A DNA stretch of 25,446 nt from Dehalococcoidia bacterium. Lineage in GTDB: Bacteria > Chloroflexota > Dehalococcoidia > GIF9 > AB-539-J10. Shown here piece after piece: positions 22,324 through 25,446 of the stretch (the stretch's first letter is position 1; every line of letters begins with the position of its first letter). The DNA is taken from NCBI GenBank assembly GCA_030605665.1, contig JAUWHW010000052.1, positions 1 through 25,446 on the forward strand. Direction: 5' to 3'. The notes under the pieces are model-generated. The model made no database searches. It was not told the DNA's origin and worked only from the letters and a program-made list of their open reading frames with translations. The translations under genes and the position numbers were made by a program.

Positions 22324-23619
22324 GTGACAATTAATGAAGGGAAGAATGTACTTCAGATTGTAGTTGAAGGGCTAATACAAGAAGCGTATGAATTGCTGGC
22401 TGAAACGATCAACGCCACTAGGGCGGCTGATGCGGGAGCAAAACGGCAGGGAGTAAGTTGGACAGGGCGTCATAGATTGCATGTTCTTCTCGAAGCTGCT
22501 GAAGATACGTGGAGAGGTTTGCCAGACGCTGTTGTAGCACCATGGTTCTTAGCTGAACTGAAGACTACCCTAGATGTTGTACGCAGATGGCGAGGGAAAC
22601 CATTTTGGAAAGAAATTGAGCCATCATTGAAGGATCCAACTCATTTTAAACACACTATTCTAAAGCTCCATGCAGCCGAGCATCTAGAAAGAGGCGGCCA
22701 TAAAGTAGAGATTGTACCAAGAGGCAAGAGCGCTTCCCCAGACCTAATGTTGCACGCAATTGCAGGCACACAAGATTTAGTATATGTCGAATGTTACCAA
22801 CCAAGTGCTTTATGTGGTAAACCCTCAGATATCTCAACAAAGGAAGCTGGAAGTATTGTAGAGAAGTCGATGGAGAAAGCTAAAAGTCAGCTTAAGGGTA
22901 AGGCTCCCGGGATTATAGCCATATGTGGATACAATCAATCGCACAGGAGTCTGGTAACTTTAGGGCAAGCTGTGGAAACTCGCTTGCGGCGAACTTACCG
23001 CCCCAATCTATGTGGTATTTGGCTAGTAACGCTAGGTGTAATACTTCGTATAGATAAGGACAGCACGTCATTTACACCTACGATAAGTGCCAATTTTATA
23101 CCTAACCCAAGCTACTCTGGTAGAGTGGATATCGAGGCTAAGGTGCCTGATGACCATCCTCAATTGATAAAAGAACCGTTAATAGACATTAGTACTGATA
23201 GCCTTGGATCTAAAGATATTAACTTGGTGACTAAGCTGGTGACTGCAAGTAATGTTAGCTCAATACTTGTGGAGAAAGCCAAAAGCAAGGTTGCGAGGAC
23301 AAGGAAGCTTAACATTATAGAAATGACTAAGCAATTGAGTCGAGCGGTTGTGCATGGCACTGGCAACAAGGTTCCTCCACTGTTTGAGGGTGAGGGAAAT
23401 TTGGATTGTCTATGTGGTCAATGTCAGGCTGTATTGGCAAAATGTGCATGGGATCCTTCCATAAGTAACATAGTTGTAGAGTGTCCAATCTGCCGAGCCT
23501 ACAACGAATTTCCTCCTTTGCCAGATAGCGAGTACAATAGACTTCAATTGACAAAGGGAAACTATAACTTCTCAGACGCCATTAAGCTGAGAAGACGAGT
23601 GTGCATCGAAGGACAATAG
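22324..23619 (+). CDS. Uncharacterised protein: nuclease-like core and C-terminal zinc ribbon
   Basis: A 431-residue protein I do not recognise. The first 100 residues are helical. Residues 113-160 resemble a PD-(D/E)xK core: a helix with LKLHAAEHLERGG, then strand KVEIVPRG, SPDLML with D140, and strand LVYVECYQP with E156. The expected Lys is Tyr in ECY, so it may be inactive or use another residue. Near the C-terminus C362, C364, C367 and C374 with C387 and C390 (CLCGQC...CPIC) look like a zinc ribbon. GTG start with GGAG seven bases upstream. Last of the three accessory genes. A restriction or defence-type role is only inference. Confidence 0.65.
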   Translation: MTINEGKNVLQIVVEGLIQEAYELLAETINATRAADAGAKRQGVSWTGRHRLHVLLEAAEDTWRGLPDAVVAPWFLAELKTTLDVVRRWRGKPFWKEIEPSLKDPTHFKHTILKLHAAEHLERGGHKVEIVPRGKSASPDLMLHAIAGTQDLVYVECYQPSALCGKPSDISTKEAGSIVEKSMEKAKSQLKGKAPGIIAICGYNQSHRSLVTLGQAVETRLRRTYRPNLCGIWLVTLGVILRIDKDSTSFTPTISANFIPNPSYSGRVDIEAKVPDDHPQLIKEPLIDISTDSLGSKDINLVTKLVTASNVSSILVEKAKSKVARTRKLNIIEMTKQLSRAVVHGTGNKVPPLFEGEGNLDCLCGQCQAVLAKCAWDPSISNIVVECPICRAYNEFPPLPDSEYNRLQLTKGNYNFSDAIKLRRRVCIEGQ

Positions 23620-23663
23620 GCTCATTTCTCAAATACTCATGACAAAGGAGGGGGAGTAATATA

Positions 23664-23795
23664 TGTCCCGAATTTAGGGTGAAGATTGCCCAGTGAGATG
23701 AAATTTTAAGGGAAAAAGAATGCTAGGAAAAACTGAGACGCTATACAGGTGAGCCGTGCAATGAGTATTTAGATAAGTATTACGAAGAACGCTAA
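23664..23795 (+). pseudogene. Decayed small ORF remnant with a strong Shine-Dalgarno site
   Basis: AAAGGAGGGGG (about 23644-23655) precedes an ATG at 23663 that ends after four codons. In another frame, bases 23664-23795 read as a protein-like stretch (DEILREKEC, EKLRRYTGEP, NEYLDKYYEER) broken by TGA at 23694 and TAG at 23724. This suggests a short gene upstream of the nucleotidyltransferase that has lost its start and gained stops. The family is not recognisable. The rest of 23620-23838 shows nothing else. Confidence 0.4.
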
Positions 23796-23838
23796 AGTAG
23801 AGCAGAAGAAGCCTAGAAGCATTAAAGAAATCGAGCCT

Positions 23839-24138
23839 TTGCTCTCGAGGGTAAGAGCGTCTCTAAGAAAAATTTATGGTAAAAGGCTGTCAGCGCTAAT
23901 TCTTTATGGCTCTTTTGCCAATGGCAGGGCAAATGAGGACTCCGATATAGATATTGCTGTTGTTTTGAAAGGCAGCGTGGATAAGACAGAAGAAATCAGC
24001 AAAATACATGATGCCATTTATCACTTATCGCTGGAATACTGCCAGCTTATTTCAGTTTATCCACTTTCTGAAGAAGAGCTTGGAGATGTGGAATGGCCTC
24101 TCCATTACCATATTAGAAACAAAGGCATCAAGGTGTAA
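23839..24138 (+). CDS. MNT-family nucleotidyltransferase, solitary
   Basis: A 99-residue minimal nucleotidyltransferase. The catalytic block is LYGSFANGRANEDSDIDIAVV with GS at 24-25 and Asp36/Asp38. Such proteins are usually antitoxins paired with a HEPN toxin, but no HEPN gene follows: the next DNA is a hisB remnant 13 bases on. The TTG at 23839 has no Shine-Dalgarno site. The frame is open further upstream to a TAG near 23770 without a normal start codon, so the 5' end may be damaged or use an unusual start. It may be a relic of an MNT-HEPN pair. Confidence 0.68.
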   Translation: MLSRVRASLRKIYGKRLSALILYGSFANGRANEDSDIDIAVVLKGSVDKTEEISKIHDAIYHLSLEYCQLISVYPLSEEELGDVEWPLHYHIRNKGIKV

Positions 24139-24150
24139 AAGGAGAAGACT

Positions 24151-24230
24151 GAGCCCTGGATTCAGCCATCCGAATTGACGAAAGAATTGTCGGCAGAATC
24201 CCCAGCACAAAGGAGATTATCGAGGGCTAG
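24151..24230 (+). pseudogene. hisB: hisB 3'-end remnant, short copy
   Basis: In one frame it reads [15 protein letters not shown] then [10 protein letters not shown] and a TAG stop, matching the last 25 residues of resident HisB with four substitutions. DNA similarity starts abruptly near 24151 (GAGCCCTGGAT) and ends at the stop codon. There is no start and no upstream hisB sequence. Confidence 0.9.
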
Positions 24231-24347
24231 CAACAAGCTCTCTGCGCTGCCATATTAAATTGAGAGATTATTTAACATAATAGAAGCAATGTTTTATGAT
24301 TATACTCCTAGTTGGACTCATTAAACCTTCAATCTGGCGGTGAAGAT

Positions 24348-24638
24348 ATGAAAACACTTGATGAAATAAAAAATATTTTAGCACAGCATAAGGAGGAGTT
24401 AGCAGATAGGTATAAAGTTAAAGAGATAGGAATTTTTGGCTCTTATGTAAGAGGTGAGCAGAATAAAAGGAGCGATTTGGATATTTTGGTGGAGTTTAAG
24501 GAACCTATCGGGCTTGACTTTGTTGAACTGGCAGAACTCCTGGAAAGTATATTAGAAGTAAAAGTTGACTTAGTGTCTAAAGGAGCAGTCAAACCTAATA
24601 GGTGGAAGTATATAAAAGAGGACTTGATTTATGTCTAA
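24348..24638 (+). CDS. mntA: MntA-like nucleotidyltransferase antitoxin
   Basis: A 96-residue MNT nucleotidyltransferase with the catalytic GSYVRGEQNKRSDLDILVEF block (G31-S32, D43 and D45). Members of this family neutralise the HEPN RNase HepT by AMPylating a tyrosine in its active site. The ATG at 24348 follows GGTGAAGAT; an in-frame TTG at 24312 is less likely. It overlaps the hepT start by 8 bases, which is the usual gene order and coupling for this system. It is closer to typical MntA proteins than the solitary copy at 23839. Confidence 0.92.
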   Translation: MKTLDEIKNILAQHKEELADRYKVKEIGIFGSYVRGEQNKRSDLDILVEFKEPIGLDFVELAELLESILEVKVDLVSKGAVKPNRWKYIKEDLIYV

Positions 24639-24978
24639 AAGAGACTGGAAGCTATTTATTGAAGATATCTTGGAATGCATTGGAAAGATTGAAAAGTATG
24701 TTCAGGACATGGAGTTTGAGGATTTTGAGACTGATGACAAGACAATTGATGCAGTAGTGAGAAATTTAGAAGTAATTGGTGAGGCTTCAAAGAATGTACC
24801 GGAAAATGTGAAGGCAAGATATCAGAATGTGTATTGGAAGGGCGTAGTCGGGCTTAGAAACAGAATTATCCATGAATATTTTGGTGTAGATTTAAAGATT
24901 ATCTGGTATATTGCCAAAGAGGAACTTCCGATGCTAATGAAGCAAATGGAGCAGATTCTGGAAAAGGACGAAGGATAA
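24631..24978 (+). CDS. hepT: HepT-like HEPN RNase toxin (DUF86)
   Basis: A 115-residue all-helical HEPN protein, formerly DUF86. Its RNase motif Rx4-6H is [10 protein letters not shown], with R76 and H81. The Tyr at 83 completes the RxxxxHxY motif that MntA modifies. [13 protein letters not shown] is the other conserved block. It forms a complete toxin-antitoxin pair with mntA, whose end it overlaps by 8 bases. The pair lies between two hisB 3'-end remnants, so it probably arrived by transfer. Confidence 0.93.
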   Translation: MSKRDWKLFIEDILECIGKIEKYVQDMEFEDFETDDKTIDAVVRNLEVIGEASKNVPENVKARYQNVYWKGVVGLRNRIIHEYFGVDLKIIWYIAKEELPMLMKQMEQILEKDEG

Positions 24979-25008
24979 TATGGCAAGGGCATTCTCCAAG
25001 ACGCAAAA

Positions 25009-25214
25009 GTGAAGATTTAGACTGCTACCTTCTTGTTTCCTTTGCTTCAGAAGCCAAGATTAACCTACATGCCAAAGCGCTCGCTGGCATCAATGACCAT
25101 CATAAAGTCGAAGCCTTGTTCAAAGTCTTAGGCCGAGCTCTAGATTCAGCCACTCGCATTGACGAAAGAATCGTTGGCAGGATTCCCAGCACCAAGGAGA
25201 TTATCGAGGAGTAG
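25009..25214 (+). pseudogene. hisB: hisB 3'-end remnant, long copy
   Basis: It encodes, in one open frame, the C-terminal third of His[32 protein letters not shown] with the metal-binding HH, and [18 protein letters not shown] before TAG. In the 46 residues before the stop it agrees with resident HisB at 34 positions. Similarity begins near 25009 with a small internal loss around 25023. No start codon or N-terminal two thirds exist. Frame preservation suggests recent truncation or residual constraint. Confidence 0.92.
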
Positions 25215-25321
25215 TGAGTTGAATCAGTGAACGCCTAGCTCTCCTGGGTAAGGGATGCGACCATATGATGCCAAGATGTTTGTAAGCAGGAGAGAATAGG
25301 GATTCTCATTTAGAGGTGTTC

Positions 25322-25350
25322 TTTACAATCTAGAATATTCTTGCTCTAAT
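25322..25350 (+). promoter_or_regulatory. Candidate promoter of the gene at the right edge
   Basis: TTTACA (25322-25327) and TCTAAT (25345-25350) are exactly 17 bases apart, 51 bases before the next start codon. The rest of 25215-25401 shows only a TCTCCTG/CAGGAGA inverted pair with a long loop. Confidence 0.5.
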
Positions 25351-25401
25351 GATGTTTGATAGACTAAGAAAGGGTTTATGAAAATCAAAGGAGGAGATGC
25401 T

Positions 25402-25446
25402 ATGGTAGATTTACTAAGAAAAACGGTTTTAACAGGGATTGGCCTT
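25402..25446 (+). CDS. Start of a small protein gene, possibly phasin-like, cut by the window edge
   Basis: ATG 25402 follows a near-perfect AAAGGAGGAG site, and the 15 visible codons read MVDLLRKTVLTGIGL. This resembles the N-terminus of small phasin/PHA-granule-associated-like proteins, but fifteen residues cannot prove it. That it has its own promoter and is unlike his genes suggests the his operon does not resume here. Confidence 0.5.
   Translation, partial: MVDLLRKTVLTGIGL

Noticed and set aside
23664..23795. In-frame TAG as a possible pyrrolysine codon
   Set aside because: SepRS-bearing Chloroflexi often use pyrrolysine, but this frame also has a TGA, no proper start and no methyltransferase similarity, so decay is simpler.
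1..25446. CRISPR array or tRNA gene
   Set aside because: No regularly spaced direct repeats and no cloverleaf with a T-loop signature were seen by eye on either strand.

Overview
The window looks like a chromosomal segment of an uncultured Chloroflexi bacterium, most likely of the Dehalococcoidia. The clues are moderate-to-low GC, Dehalococcoides-like protein sequences, a his cluster that starts with hisZ-hisG, and a SepRS-SepCysS pair, which among bacteria is known mainly from Chloroflexi and Parcubacteria. This placement is inference; there is no 16S rRNA here.

Bases 1-7470: the C-terminal part of UvrC, a convergent DUF72 gene, a stand-alone 5S rRNA gene, an MBL-fold hydrolase and a PncC/CinA-type amidase. 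Next comes the key pair: O-phosphoseryl-tRNA synthetase (sepS) and Sep-tRNA:Cys-tRNA synthase (pscS). Together they make Cys-tRNA(Cys) from phosphoserine, a route best known from methanogenic archaea. A RimI-like acetyltransferase follows. Bases 7471-11050: class 1B dihydroorotate dehydrogenase, then on the minus strand a methylmalonyl-CoA mutase/epimerase operon (mcmA1-mce-mcmA2). Bases 11050-14016, minus strand: a flavodoxin-like pseudogene and an nfeD-nfeD(short)-slipin membrane operon.

Bases 14127-20574, plus strand: the histidine operon hisZ-hisG-hisD-hisC-(retropepsin-like protease)-hisB. HisG is a tandem double-domain protein whose N-terminal half has a degraded PRPP loop. Small palindromic repeats (GTCATTGCGAG...GAAGCAATCTC and GTCATTCTGAG...GAAGAATCTC types) are scattered through the window. 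They sit in frame inside uvrC, hisG and hisC and supply the C-terminus and stop codon of sepS.

Bases 20575-25214 form an accessory region after hisB. It holds a proteasome-like Ntn-hydrolase, a GIY-YIG protein, a possible PD-(D/E)xK/zinc-ribbon protein, a lone MNT nucleotidyltransferase and an MNT-HEPN (MntA-HepT) toxin-antitoxin pair. Two remnants of the hisB 3' end lie inside it, at 24151-24230 and about 25009-25214. They resemble each other more than the resident hisB, which suggests repeated gene-end-associated insertion or an ancient hisB duplication. The window ends in the first codons of a small gene with its own promoter and Shine-Dalgarno site.
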